NCBI RefSeq assembly: GCF_018917965.1
Contig: NZ_JAHLPP010000003.1
Coordinates: forward strand, 1 to 64,000
Direction of reading: 5' to 3'
Length of the DNA stretch: 64,000 nt
From: Pseudoflavonifractor sp. MSJ-37
Lineage (GTDB): Bacteria; Bacillota; Clostridia; Oscillospirales; Oscillospiraceae
Part shown: piece by piece, positions 50,277 through 59,324 of the stretch
Numbering within the stretch: the first letter of the stretch is position 1
How the letters are laid out: each line of letters starts with the position of its first letter
Made by a program: the position numbers and the translations under genes
The notes under the pieces: model-generated
The model's database searches: none
What the model was told of the DNA's origin: nothing
The model's input: only the letters and a program-made list of their open reading frames with translations

Positions 50277-51173
50277 ATGACACAGGGGGGACGGCGGGCT
50301 TTCCGCCCGGAGGGACCGGAGGAGCGGATACGGGAGCAGGCCTTCTCACGGATCGGATGGGGGCTGTTGGCCTTCCGGCTGTCGGCGGTCCTGCTGGGCG
50401 GGCTGTTGAGGACACTGACGGCGGGCCGGGCCGTCGGGCCGGTGCTGAGGCTGGCCGCAGAGCTGGTCTGGTATGGGGTCGGCCTGGGATCGGCTTGGCG
50501 GCTCATGGCTCCGCTGGAGCGGCAGCCGTTCGAGGCGCGGCCGGTCCGCCCTGGGCGGCTGGCGGAACTCTGGTGCATGGCCTTCAGCGGGGCGGTGGTC
50601 TGCTCCAGACTGACGGGCCTGCTGGAGGAGCTTTTGGAGCGGAACACCGGTCTGGTGAGCCGGGACCCGACGGAGGCCTTGCTCGCCATGCCGTGGCCGA
50701 TCCTGCTGGTCCAGACCTGCGTCCTGGCTCCCGTCGTGGAAGAGGTCCTGTTCCGCCGGATCGTCCTGGAGCGGCTCCGGCCCTGGGGGGACGCCTTCGC
50801 GGTGGGGCTGTCGGCCCTGCTCTTCGCCCTGCTCCACGGAGATCTGGCTCAGATGCTCTATGCCTGGGTGGGCGGCCTGGCACTGGGCTGGGCGGCGGTG
50901 GAGACCGGGCGGCTGAGGACCAGCATCCTGCTCCACGCCCTGTTGAACGGAGCCACGGTGGTCCAGGCCCTTCTGACCGGCCGGGCAGCGCTTTGGTACA
51001 CAGTCGTGCTGATGCTGGCGGCGGCGGTGGGGATGGTGCTCTGGCTGTTCCGGAGGGAGACCGTCCTGCGTCCCTGGGAACGGTCCTTCCGGCCGACAGA
51101 GCTCTTCTGCTGCCCGGGGATGCTGGCCTTCCTGCTGTGGACGGCGCTGTCATGCGTCAGCTATCTGGAGTGA
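50277..51173 (+). CDS. CPBP-family intramembrane metalloprotease
   Basis: A 298-residue membrane protein of the CAAX/CPBP family. The active-site motifs are visible: APVVEEVLFRR (two Glu, Arg), a middle motif HGDLAQMLYAWVGGLALG and the third motif HALLNG. About eight membrane helices. Members process prenylated-like or bacteriocin-related substrates, or act in immunity. GGGAGGA supports the start at 50277 over a longer frame from 50160. No bacteriocin gene is recognisable nearby. Confidence 0.88.
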   Translation: MTQGGRRAFRPEGPEERIREQAFSRIGWGLLAFRLSAVLLGGLLRTLTAGRAVGPVLRLAAELVWYGVGLGSAWRLMAPLERQPFEARPVRPGRLAELWCMAFSGAVVCSRLTGLLEELLERNTGLVSRDPTEALLAMPWPILLVQTCVLAPVVEEVLFRRIVLERLRPWGDAFAVGLSALLFALLHGDLAQMLYAWVGGLALGWAAVETGRLRTSILLHALLNGATVVQALLTGRAALWYTVVLMLAAAVGMVLWLFRRETVLRPWERSFRPTELFCCPGMLAFLLWTALSCVSYLE

Positions 51174-51521
51174 CCGGTTTCGATACGAGTGAGCGGCTCC
51201 GTCCATGAGATAGAGGAGGCTGAAAAACAGGACGGAGAGGAACGACAGTACCCCCGGCGCGTATATCACATGTCGCTTCCCCGGCGGAGGGCATAGGATC
51301 CCCATCCCCTCGGCCAAGTCGGAACGGCCCATCCGTCCGGGATAGGCCCAGCATACCGCGTTTTCCCTCCAGTGGATAGGGAAGATCGGGGGACGACCAG
51401 TTTTGGCGGTACGCCGGGCTCCGCCGCTTTCCAAATTTTAAGGATCTTTTGAAGAAAAATGCTCGAGACCATGCTATGATAACAGTGACGATCTGTGAGA
51501 TCTGTGACAGGAGGTGTGTCC
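51174..51521 (+). other. Intergenic region without a supported gene
   Basis: About 350 bases between the CPBP protease and the AAA+ gene. The last 90 bases are A/T-rich with TATGAT at 51475, a possible -10 without a convincing -35. No hairpin terminator and no convincing gene on either strand. Confidence 0.6.
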
Positions 51522-53561
51522 ATGAAGCGATTGGCGGCCCTTGGGGCCTTCCGGCTGTCCCTCTATCTCGAGCCACGGGTCAGCGATGACTTTTTCCGGA
51601 CGTACAGCAAGCTGATCTCTCCGGACGTGACGGAGGAGGAGATCGAGTCCTATCCGACGGAGCCGGAGGAGCTGTTCTTCGACAAGCCTGTGACCGCCGC
51701 TCGCTGGCAGGGCCTTCTGGAGCGGGTCGGCGGGGATCCCATCGCGGTCACGGCGGTCCAGCTCTATCTGCTGGCCCTGATGGAGGAGCGGACGGTGGAC
51801 CTGCTCCGGGAGGGATTGGGCCTGGCCGACGGGCTCACCATCGAGGCCGCCGGCCGGGTGGCCTGCCGGGAGGAGGAGAGCATCGACCTGGCGCCCCGGC
51901 TCCGGGCGGCCTATGACAAGGTGGAGCTGCTCCTCCAGGCCGAGCCGGACCGGGACTGGTGGAAAGCGCCCTTCCGGCTGGACGGGCGGCTGGCCGCGTG
52001 GCTGGCGGGGGATGACACGCCGGACCGGGCCCTCATGCCCGCCTGTACGGTGTTCCGGCCGAATGAGCCGCTGGCCTCCGCCGTCCTGACCGGCGGCCGG
52101 ATCCGGCAGACGGCCGAAACGCTGGCCGAGCGGACCGGCTTCTCTGTGGTCCATATCTCCGGCGATCCGGGGAGCGGCCGGCGGCACTTCGCCTGCCATG
52201 CGGCCCGAGATCTGGGGCGGGAACTGCTGATCGTCCCATTCGATGCCATAGCGCGGGATGGCGCCCTGCTGGACGGCCCTTGGCGGCGGGTCCTGCGGGA
52301 ACTGCTCCTCTCCGAGCGTCTGCTCTGCCTGAGCGATGTGGACTGCCCGGCCGAGAAGCGGACGGGGCGCCTGCCGCCGCTCCTGCGGCGGATGGAGGGA
52401 GATCTGACGCCCTTCGGCCGGCCGGTGTTCATGACGACGCCGCAGGCGGTGAAGGTGGTGCCCTTCCTGACCGCCCCGGTGGATGCCGTCCAGATCCCGC
52501 CGCCCACCATCCCCCAGAGCGCGGAGCTCTGGCGGGAGCTGACCACCGCCCTCCTGCCGGACGGCGGGGAGGGGTTCCCGGCGGAGGGACTGGCGGCCAA
52601 GATGACGCTCACCGCCGGACAGATGGAGCGCATCGTCCATCTGCTCCGGTACCGCAGGCCCAGAGGGCCCTGGCAGGAGCGGGACATCTTCCAGCTCTGC
52701 TATCAGGTGCTGGATGACGGCCGCTATGAGAACATCCGTTTCGTGGACAGCGCCTACGGCTGGGACGACCTCCGACTGGAGCCGCCCCTCAAGCGGACGC
52801 TGGAGGCGGTCTGCGCTCAGGTGGAGCACCAGGGCACCGTGCTGGACGAGTGGGGCCTGCGGCGGCGGTATCCCTATGGGCGCTGTGTGTCCGTGCTGAT
52901 GTCCGGCCCTCCGGGCACCGGCAAGACGATGACCGCTCAGGTACTGGCCTCCCGGCTGGGGCTGGAGCTCTACAAAGTGGACCTCTCTCAGATCGTGGAC
53001 AAGTACATCGGCGAGACGGAGAAGCGTCTGCGGCAGGTGTTCGACCAGGCGGAGAAGAGCGGCCTCATCCTCTTCTTCGACGAGGCCGACGCCCTGCTGG
53101 GCAAACGCAGTGAGGTCAAGGACGCCAAGGACAAGTACGCCAACACCGAAGTGGCCTATCTCCTCCAGCGGATGGAGGAGTACCAGGGCATCGTGCTCAT
53201 GGCCACCAATCAGGCTGGGAGCATCGACGCGGCTTTCGTCCGCCGCTTCCGCTATCATCTGGTGTTCACGCTCCCGGATGAGGACATGCGCCGGTCCATC
53301 TGGACGGACGCCCTGCGGGGGATCCCTGCGGCGGCGCTCCAGATCGACTATCTGGCCCGACAGTTCCAGCTCTCCGGCGCGCAGATCAAGAACGTGGTGC
53401 TCAACGGCGCGTACCGGGCCGCGGCGGACGGTGGTGTCCTGCGGATGGACCATCTGGTCCGTGCCATCTTCCAGGAGCTCCAAAAGGAGGGCAAGGTCCT
53501 GCTTGCCGGTGATTTCGGGGAGTACGGAGCCCTGCTGAGCGATTTTTTGTCAGGAGGCTGA
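51522..53561 (+). CDS. Two-module AAA+ ATPase paired with a kinase-fold gene
   Basis: A 679-residue ATPase. A first nucleotide-binding-like module has a degenerate P-loop (GDPGSGRRHF, near 209) lacking the canonical GKT. The second is a full AAA+ domain: Walker A SGPPGTGKT near 461, Walker B LILFFDEADALLG near 516, sensor ATNQ and an FVRRFR arginine finger near 570. N-terminal 200 residues are helical and unassigned. GACAGGAGG precedes the start. The stop overlaps by sequence context with the next gene's ribosome site, so the two are co-expressed. Possible unfoldase or remodelling role; partner specificity unknown. Confidence 0.88.
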   Translation: MKRLAALGAFRLSLYLEPRVSDDFFRTYSKLISPDVTEEEIESYPTEPEELFFDKPVTAARWQGLLERVGGDPIAVTAVQLYLLALMEERTVDLLREGLGLADGLTIEAAGRVACREEESIDLAPRLRAAYDKVELLLQAEPDRDWWKAPFRLDGRLAAWLAGDDTPDRALMPACTVFRPNEPLASAVLTGGRIRQTAETLAERTGFSVVHISGDPGSGRRHFACHAARDLGRELLIVPFDAIARDGALLDGPWRRVLRELLLSERLLCLSDVDCPAEKRTGRLPPLLRRMEGDLTPFGRPVFMTTPQAVKVVPFLTAPVDAVQIPPPTIPQSAELWRELTTALLPDGGEGFPAEGLAAKMTLTAGQMERIVHLLRYRRPRGPWQERDIFQLCYQVLDDGRYENIRFVDSAYGWDDLRLEPPLKRTLEAVCAQVEHQGTVLDEWGLRRRYPYGRCVSVLMSGPPGTGKTMTAQVLASRLGLELYKVDLSQIVDKYIGETEKRLRQVFDQAEKSGLILFFDEADALLGKRSEVKDAKDKYANTEVAYLLQRMEEYQGIVLMATNQAGSIDAAFVRRFRYHLVFTLPDEDMRRSIWTDALRGIPAAALQIDYLARQFQLSGAQIKNVVLNGAYRAAADGGVLRMDHLVRAIFQELQKEGKVLLAGDFGEYGALLSDFLSGG

Positions 53562-53604
53562 GCCATGGGGAAACGACTGCATTTGGATCCGTCGGCAGAG
53601 AGGG

Positions 53605-54909
53605 ATGATCCGCCAGCAGATGGACGGCGTCCTCGCAGTGAACGGAGATCCCGCCCAGTCCCCTGAGCTCCTGCGTGCCAAGATCGCGTGGGGAGCGCAG
53701 GCGGAGCGGGCGAAGGCCTATCACGATATGGCCGCCCTGCTGAAGATGGGGAGCAAGGCCCGGGTGAAAGCCCTGAAAGAGGCGGAGGAGGAACTGCTGA
53801 AGGCCGACCGGCTCCGGAAGGAGTACAAGGTAGCCTGTATGCCGGAGGGGAAGGAAAAGGAGCGGGAGGCCGCTACGATCGTCCGCCACGGGAGATATGA
53901 CCAGCTCAAGAGCATCTTCCGCACGCCCACCGAGTATTCCCGGGAGGAATCCGAGATCACCATCAAGAGTGAGAACGGACAGGAGCTCCGCCTGATCAAC
54001 GAGGGCCGGGCCACTATGGGCGGGACCAAGGCCATGTACCGTTTCCGGGACCTGGATCGGAACGGGGAGCTCGGCGGCCAGAGCTGGCTGTTCAAGGAGG
54101 CCACCAATTGCATCGGCATGGCCAAGCCGGAGGGTGCCGTCGTCACAGAGGAGGCCTCCCGGCTCCAGCAGGAGCTGCGGGGCGCGCTCTCCATCCCTGC
54201 CTACTGCATCCGGGATGAGAAAGGCAAGGTCATCGGCTCCATCCAAAAGGAACTCAAAAAGGTGGAGGGCGGCACGGATCTTTTCAAGTGGCAGGCCCAG
54301 AAGGACCTGGCGGTGGACGCGCCGGAGCAGGAGACCCTGAACGACCTGATGAGCGAGCATACGCTGGACTGGGTGCTCTGCAACTTCGACACGAAGGGCG
54401 AGAACTTCATCAACCAGGCGGGAGGACATGTGGTCTCCTTCGACAAGGAGGCCTCCCTCAACAAGCTCTTCGACCCGGAGGCTCAGGCGATGTCCTATAC
54501 CTATAAGCCCCACGCCAACGATACGATCTACAACACCATGTTCAAGGCCTATGTGGAGGGCAAGGTCCGTCTGGACCTCAACGCTAATTTCAAGACGATA
54601 CAGTACATCGAGGAGAAGCAGGAACAGGATCCGGACTACTTCGTGAAGATGTTCAAGAACACGCTGGACACCAAGTACGGCACGAAGGGCGAGGACCGGG
54701 ACAAGGCGGAACAGCTCCTGAGGGAACGGTTCCAGGACCTGCGGGAGACCTACCGCGCGTTCTACACGCAGCTCATCGACGGACGGATGAGCAAGTTCCA
54801 GGGCGACTCGGAAGATGATCTCTGGGAGCTGGAGATGCTGTCCCGGCTCCAGGACAAGCATGGGCGATACCGTTTCCCGGACGAGAACAACAACGGAGTC
54901 CGGGAATAA
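53605..54909 (+). CDS. Kinase-fold protein (HipA/phosphatidylinositol-kinase-like), 5' end uncertain
   Basis: A 434-residue protein with a helical N-terminal third and a kinase-like core: a Gly-rich loop (GGTKAMY, 139-145), a candidate ATP-binding Lys164 (WLFKEA), a following helix with Glu, a catalytic loop D255-x4-N-x-D262-x4-N267 (FDTKGENF) and Asp280. HipA- and PI3/4-kinase-like enzymes have D-x4-N-x-D-R-H-x2-N here; Arg-His is replaced by Thr-Lys. ATG 53605 has a poor ribosome site. A well-placed ATG at 53565 opens MGKRLHLDPSAER in another frame, so a one-base frameshift near 53600 may have split the true 5' end. Coupled to the AAA+ gene. Confidence 0.75.
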   Translation: MIRQQMDGVLAVNGDPAQSPELLRAKIAWGAQAERAKAYHDMAALLKMGSKARVKALKEAEEELLKADRLRKEYKVACMPEGKEKEREAATIVRHGRYDQLKSIFRTPTEYSREESEITIKSENGQELRLINEGRATMGGTKAMYRFRDLDRNGELGGQSWLFKEATNCIGMAKPEGAVVTEEASRLQQELRGALSIPAYCIRDEKGKVIGSIQKELKKVEGGTDLFKWQAQKDLAVDAPEQETLNDLMSEHTLDWVLCNFDTKGENFINQAGGHVVSFDKEASLNKLFDPEAQAMSYTYKPHANDTIYNTMFKAYVEGKVRLDLNANFKTIQYIEEKQEQDPDYFVKMFKNTLDTKYGTKGEDRDKAEQLLRERFQDLRETYRAFYTQLIDGRMSKFQGDSEDDLWELEMLSRLQDKHGRYRFPDENNNGVRE

Positions 54910-54920
54910 AACCAGGATAG

Positions 54921-54962
54921 AAAACGGGACCCGGTGCCAGTTCGGCACCGGGTCCCGTTTTT
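54921..54962. terminator. Bidirectional terminator after the kinase-fold gene
   Basis: AAAACGGGACCCGGTGCC pairs perfectly with its complement around a 5-nt loop. It separates convergent genes. Confidence 0.94.
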
Positions 54963-55028
54963 GCGGGGAGCGATGGGAGAGGAGCGGCTCCCCGCGGGGA
55001 TAAGAAAGAGGAAAGAGAGGAAGCGGAC

Positions 55029-56501
55029 TTACTTGGCCAGCTCGTGATCCACGTCGTCCTTATGGACGAGGAAGGTGCGCCACCAGAAGATGGCGAAGAA
55101 CACCACGGCGGTGAGGATGCCCACGGGATAGGCGATGGAAGTGGACAGATGCAGGCACTCAGGCGCCTGGAAGAAGTAGGTCACGGACACCGCGGACATG
55201 AAAGCGGCGGGGAGGGCGGCCATCAGGCAGGCGATAGGCGGATAGCCGTACTTGTGCAGGAACACGGCGCCGGTCCACAGGACCATCATGGCCAGCGTCT
55301 GGTTGGACCAGGAGAAGTATCTCCAGAGGACGCTCCAGGGGAACGCCAGCGCGATCACCGCGCCCACGCCCAGCAGGGGCACGGACAGGGCGGCGCGGGG
55401 CCCGACCTTGGACTGGTCGATGTGGAACCAGTCGGCGATGGTCAGACGGGCGGAGCGGTAAGCGGTATCGCCGGAGGTGATGGGGCAGGCGATGACGCCG
55501 ATCATGGCCAGCACACCGCCCACGGGGCCCAGCAGGGTGGTGGAGATCTCATACACCACGTCGCCGGCGCCGCCGGCATTCAGGGCGGCATTCAGGTTGG
55601 TCATGCCGTCCAGCAGGGAGCCGTGGTGGGTGTAGAAGGTGACGCCGGCGGCGGCCCAGATCAGAGCGATGATGCCCTCGGCCACCATGGCGCCGTAGAA
55701 CACGGTGCGGCCCTCTTTCTCACTCTTGATGCAGCGGGCCATCATGGGGGACTGGGTGGCATGGAAGCCGGAGATCGCGCCGCAGGCCACGGTGATGAAC
55801 ATCATGGACCACTTGGGCAGACCGGCGGGATGAGCGGTAGTCAGGGCGCTCAGGGTCAGCTCCGGCATATCGCCGCCCATCTGGACGAGGATACCGCCGC
55901 CGATGCCCAGCGCCATGACGATCAGGCACAGGCCGAACAGGGGATAGATCTTGCCGATGATCTTGTCGATGGGGAGGAAGGTGGCCAGCAGGTAGTAGAT
56001 CATGATCACCACCAGCCAGAACATCTTGTCCAGCGTGTCAGGGGTGAGCTTGGCCAGCAGGCCCGCGGGGCCCACGGAGAAGTTGACGCCCACCATGATC
56101 AGCAGGACCACGGAGAAGATCCGCATGATGAAGGAGATCACACGGCCCATGTGGCGGCCTACCACCTCGGAGATGGAGGCGCCGTCCTCACGCTCGCTCA
56201 TCATGCCGGAGAGGAAGTCGTGGACGCCGCCGCCCAGGATGGTGCCGAAGACGATCCACAGGTAGACGGAAGGGCCCCAACAGGCGCCGGAGAGCGCGCC
56301 GTAGATCGGGCCGAGCCCGGCGATGTTGAGGAGCTGGATCAGGAAGATGCGCCAGGTCTTCATGGGGATATAGTCCACGCCATCGGGATGGGCGACGGCG
56401 GGCGTCTGGCGGTCGTCGATGTGGAAGACCTTCTCGATCAGTTTGCTGTAGGTGAAGAAGCCTATGATCAGGATGAGCAGTGCCACAAAGAATGTGACCA
56501 T
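55029..56501 (-). CDS. cstA: CstA-family carbon-starvation transporter
   Basis: A 490-residue polytopic protein with about 13-14 helices. It matches CstA, a peptide or pyruvate importer induced by starvation: GLGPIYGALSGACWGPSVYLWI, GGGVHDFLSGMMSEREDG, FHATQSPMMARC and GDTAYRSARLTIADW are characteristic. Shorter than the 700-residue E. coli form, as is usual in Firmicutes. GGAGG precedes the start on the minus strand. Monocistronic. Confidence 0.94.
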   Translation of the reverse strand: MVTFFVALLILIIGFFTYSKLIEKVFHIDDRQTPAVAHPDGVDYIPMKTWRIFLIQLLNIAGLGPIYGALSGACWGPSVYLWIVFGTILGGGVHDFLSGMMSEREDGASISEVVGRHMGRVISFIMRIFSVVLLIMVGVNFSVGPAGLLAKLTPDTLDKMFWLVVIMIYYLLATFLPIDKIIGKIYPLFGLCLIVMALGIGGGILVQMGGDMPELTLSALTTAHPAGLPKWSMMFITVACGAISGFHATQSPMMARCIKSEKEGRTVFYGAMVAEGIIALIWAAAGVTFYTHHGSLLDGMTNLNAALNAGGAGDVVYEISTTLLGPVGGVLAMIGVIACPITSGDTAYRSARLTIADWFHIDQSKVGPRAALSVPLLGVGAVIALAFPWSVLWRYFSWSNQTLAMMVLWTGAVFLHKYGYPPIACLMAALPAAFMSAVSVTYFFQAPECLHLSTSIAYPVGILTAVVFFAIFWWRTFLVHKDDVDHELAK

Positions 56502-57044
56502 ATACGATCCCTCCTTTGAATCGTAGGCGGGGGAGATGACACACGAAAATTTCTCCCGGCCTGGACTTCAGGGCGGCGGGCCGGAGGCTCCTCTTCCCCG
56601 GCTCCATCCCTTTGGACGCCCCTATGATAGCACAGAAAGAACGGGATCGAAAGGAATGAAATACACATAAATATAGGAAAAAGTTCGACGAAACGACGAG
56701 ACGGAAGAGTTCAAAAAGAAGGCGGAGAGGCCAGAAACAGACTGAGACGATAGGAAAATAGAAAATAGGACAAAAGTTCCGTGTAGTCTTATAATGATGG
56801 CGGATCGATCAGATATGAGGATAAAAAGATGCCTGCGATGGGATGGGGAGGATGAACTGCGTCATGGCAGGAGCGGATGGACGGATCCGTCCGGATATAG
56901 TCGATGTCTGGGTGAATGAAATATCCATATTTTCGATCAAAATGACAGGAGAGCGGAAGACCGTTCGGATCATAGTGGAAATATGCCACGAGTTGGGGTA
57001 AAATAAACCTGTAATAAAACGCAACAGATAAAGGAGCGGTCACG
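56502..57044. other. Divergent intergenic region between cstA and the NYN gene
   Basis: About 540 bases with lower GC than its surroundings, especially 56630-57030. On the cstA side TATCAT (minus strand, about 56625) is a possible -10; on the other side TAAAAT at 56999 is a possible -10, both without strong -35 boxes. No gene or strong hairpin is seen. Confidence 0.55.
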
Positions 57045-57116
57045 ATGAGAGACATCGTTCGATATGAGATCATGGGACGGCCGGAGCGGACCGTGCTGGA
57101 AGGGGGGCGGCGCTGA
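57045..57116 (+). CDS. 23-codon ORF translationally coupled to the NYN gene
   Basis: A short frame (MRDIVRYEIMGRPERTVLEGGRR) preceded by AAAGGAG. Its stop overlaps the NYN start as TGATG, the classical coupling signal. It may be a leader peptide that sets translation of the next gene. No known family. Confidence 0.5.
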   Translation: MRDIVRYEIMGRPERTVLEGGRR

Positions 57117-58063
57117 TGGAGCAGACAGAACTGCGCCTGGCCGTCCTCATCGACGCGGACAACGCCCCCCGCACGGCCATCAAGGACGTGATGGCCGAGG
57201 TAGCGGTCTACGGGACCCCCACCATCAAGCGGATCTACGGGGACTGGACCTCCCCCAATATGTCCACCTGGAAGCCCCTCCTGCTGGAGAACGCCATCGC
57301 CCCCGTCCAGCAGTACGCCTATACCACCGGAAAGAACGCCACAGACTCCGCGATGATCATCGACGCGATGGATATCCTCTACTCCGGGCGGGTGGACGGC
57401 TTCGTGCTGGTGTCCAGCGACAGTGACTTCACCCGGCTGGCTACCCGGCTCCGGGAGGCGGGGATGAAGGTCTATGGCATGGGGGAGCGCAAGACACCGG
57501 GGCCCTTCATCGTGGCCTGCGACAAGTTCGTGTATATCGAGGTCATCCGGGCGGCAGGAGACCGGGCCCGGGCGGCGGCGAAGGCGGAGGCCCGGGCCGC
57601 GGAGCAGAAGCGGGCGGAACAGGCCCGACAGGAGAAGGAGCGGAAGGAGAAGGAAGAGCGGGAGCGTGCCGCCAAGGCCGCGGAACAGGCCAAGGCCGAG
57701 ACCGGCAAGAGCGGCGGTCGCCGGAAGAAGAAGGCGGCCGAGGCCCCCAAGGCCGACCCAGAACCTGCCCGTCCCGCCCCGGCCCAGGAGGAGAACGCCG
57801 GATCCGAGCGCCTCATCCCACTGGAAGTAGAGGCCCTGCTGGCTGATTCCGTGGAGGACATCGCCGACGAGGACGGCTACGCCTTCATGGGCGATCTGGG
57901 CAACCTGCTTGTGAAGAAGCAGCCCGACTTCGACCCCCGGAACTTCGGCTTCTCCAAGCTGACCAAGCTGGTGAAGGCGCTGGACCGGTTCGAGATCGAT
58001 GTGCGCTCTACCAACCTGCCCCATGTGAAGCACATCTTCGTCCGGGACAAGGAACGCAAGTGA
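57116..58063 (+). CDS. NYN-domain ribonuclease-like protein with C-terminal OST-HTH domain
   Basis: A 315-residue protein. Residues 5-140 form a NYN/PIN-like domain with acidic residues Asp13 and Asp15 (LIDADNA), Asp77 and Asp102/Asp104 (SSDSDFTRLA), the metal-binding set for RNA cleavage. Residues about 150-215 form a long charged Ala/Lys/Glu-rich helix or coiled coil. Residues about 230-315 match an OST-HTH/LOTUS domain (LGNLLVKKQPDFDPRNFGFSKLTKLV), an RNA-binding module. Possible roles are RNA decay or defence. It overlaps the 23-codon ORF. Confidence 0.9.
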   Translation: MEQTELRLAVLIDADNAPRTAIKDVMAEVAVYGTPTIKRIYGDWTSPNMSTWKPLLLENAIAPVQQYAYTTGKNATDSAMIIDAMDILYSGRVDGFVLVSSDSDFTRLATRLREAGMKVYGMGERKTPGPFIVACDKFVYIEVIRAAGDRARAAAKAEARAAEQKRAEQARQEKERKEKEERERAAKAAEQAKAETGKSGGRRKKKAAEAPKADPEPARPAPAQEENAGSERLIPLEVEALLADSVEDIADEDGYAFMGDLGNLLVKKQPDFDPRNFGFSKLTKLVKALDRFEIDVRSTNLPHVKHIFVRDKERK

Positions 58064-58078
58064 GGCACGATCCCATCG

Positions 58079-58124
58079 GGGCGGCCCGCTCTGCTGCAAA
58101 AAAACAGCACGGGCCGCCCATTTT
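58079..58124 (+). terminator. Terminator of the NYN gene
   Basis: GGGCGGCCCG with an inner GCTG/CAGC stem pairs with CGGGCCGCCC, followed by ATTTT. Confidence 0.85.
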
Positions 58125-58139
58125 CCGGTATCTTTGGAC

Positions 58140-58168
58140 TGGACAGTCGAAATACGGTGTGCTATAAT
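58140..58168 (+). promoter_or_regulatory. Promoter of hbd
   Basis: TGGACA and TATAAT separated by 17 bp, about 100 bp upstream of hbd. Confidence 0.75.
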
Positions 58169-58266
58169 ACCGCCAGTCGATAAGGCATTTTTATTTTGCG
58201 GCATGGACGGAATCTGGTTCCATATCGCGGAAGAACATATTCTTATGGAGAAATGGGGAGATCACA

Positions 58267-59163
58267 ATGGAGATTAAGAAAATCTTTGTGGTGGGCGCCG
58301 GCTTCATGGGCAGCGGCATCGCCCAGGTCGCCATCCAGAGCGGCTTCGACGTCACCATCAATGACCAGCGCGAGGCTGCGCTGGAGGGCGCGAAGGTCAA
58401 CATCGAGAAGCGTCTGACCCGTCTGGTCACTAAGGGCAAGATCACCGAGGAGGACAAGGCCATCGCCATGAGCCATCTGTCCACCTCCAGCAGCGTCCAT
58501 TCCGCTACGGACGCCGACCTGGTCATCGAGGCCATCTTCGAGAACCTGGACGCCAAGCGCGCTGTGTTCGAGCAGCTGGACAAGATCTGCGGCCGCAACA
58601 CCATCTTCGCGTCCAACACCTCTTCCATCTCCCTGACCAGTCTGGCCGCGGCCACCAGCCGTGCGGACCGGGTAGTGGGCATGCACTTCTTCTCCCCGGT
58701 GCCCGCTATGCGTCTGGTGGAGGTCGTTTACGGCCTGCGCACCTCTCAGGAGACCATCGATACCATCATGTCCATCGGCGACAAGATGAACAAGAAGATG
58801 ATCCTGGCCAAGGATAAGCCCGGCTTCATCGTCAACCGTATGCTCCTTCCCATGCTGAATGAGGCCGTCCAGATCCTGGACGAGGACATCGGCAGCGTCG
58901 AGGACACCGACGAGGGCATGAAGCTCGGCTGTAACCACCCCATGGGCCCCCTGGAGCTGGCCGACATGGTGGGCCTGGACATCCTGCTGGAGGTCATGGA
59001 GACCTTCTACACCGACCTGGGCGACACCAAGTACCGTCCCGCGCACCTGCTGCGCAAGATGGTGGCCGCCGGCTATCTGGGCCAGAAGTCCGGCGCCGGC
59101 TTCTACATCTACGACAAGGACCGCAAGAAGGTCGGTGTCAACCCCGTTCTGGACAAGCACTGA
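58267..59163 (+). CDS. hbd: 3-hydroxybutyryl-CoA dehydrogenase
   Basis: A 298-residue NAD(P)-dependent enzyme reducing acetoacetyl-CoA to 3-hydroxybutyryl-CoA in the butyrate pathway. The N-terminal Rossmann motif GAGFMGSGIAQV, the HFFSPVPAMRLVEVV motif with the catalytic His, and NRMLLPMLNEAV with the catalytic Asn are present. Strong codon bias suggests high expression. Here it stands alone with its own promoter and terminator instead of the usual crt-bcd-etf cluster. Confidence 0.96.
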   Translation: MEIKKIFVVGAGFMGSGIAQVAIQSGFDVTINDQREAALEGAKVNIEKRLTRLVTKGKITEEDKAIAMSHLSTSSSVHSATDADLVIEAIFENLDAKRAVFEQLDKICGRNTIFASNTSSISLTSLAAATSRADRVVGMHFFSPVPAMRLVEVVYGLRTSQETIDTIMSIGDKMNKKMILAKDKPGFIVNRMLLPMLNEAVQILDEDIGSVEDTDEGMKLGCNHPMGPLELADMVGLDILLEVMETFYTDLGDTKYRPAHLLRKMVAAGYLGQKSGAGFYIYDKDRKKVGVNPVLDKH

Positions 59164-59197
59164 GCCATCCTGAGATAACGGAGTCCCTAATAGGACC

Positions 59198-59235
59198 GAA
59201 GCCCACGCCGATTTTGGCGTGGGCTTCATTTTTTC
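59198..59235 (+). terminator. Terminator of hbd
   Basis: GAAGCCCACGCC and its complement form a 12-bp stem followed by ATTTTTT. Confidence 0.93.
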
Positions 59236-59255
59236 CACGGAAGAGAAGAAAAAGG

Positions 59256-59284
59256 TTCAAAAGGGCGGCGCGGCGTGCTATAAT
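59256..59284 (+). promoter_or_regulatory. Promoter of nrdR
   Basis: TTCAAA and TATAAT separated by 17 bp, 41 bp before the nrdR start. Confidence 0.65.
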
Positions 59285-59324
59285 AAAGTCCAAATAATGA
59301 CCCACGATGAGGGAGGGGACTCAC

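Noticed and set aside
51150-51434. A 94-codon minus-strand frame with a hydrophobic segment in the gap before the AAA+ gene
   Set aside because: No convincing ribosome site, overlaps the CPBP gene end, and no recognisable family.
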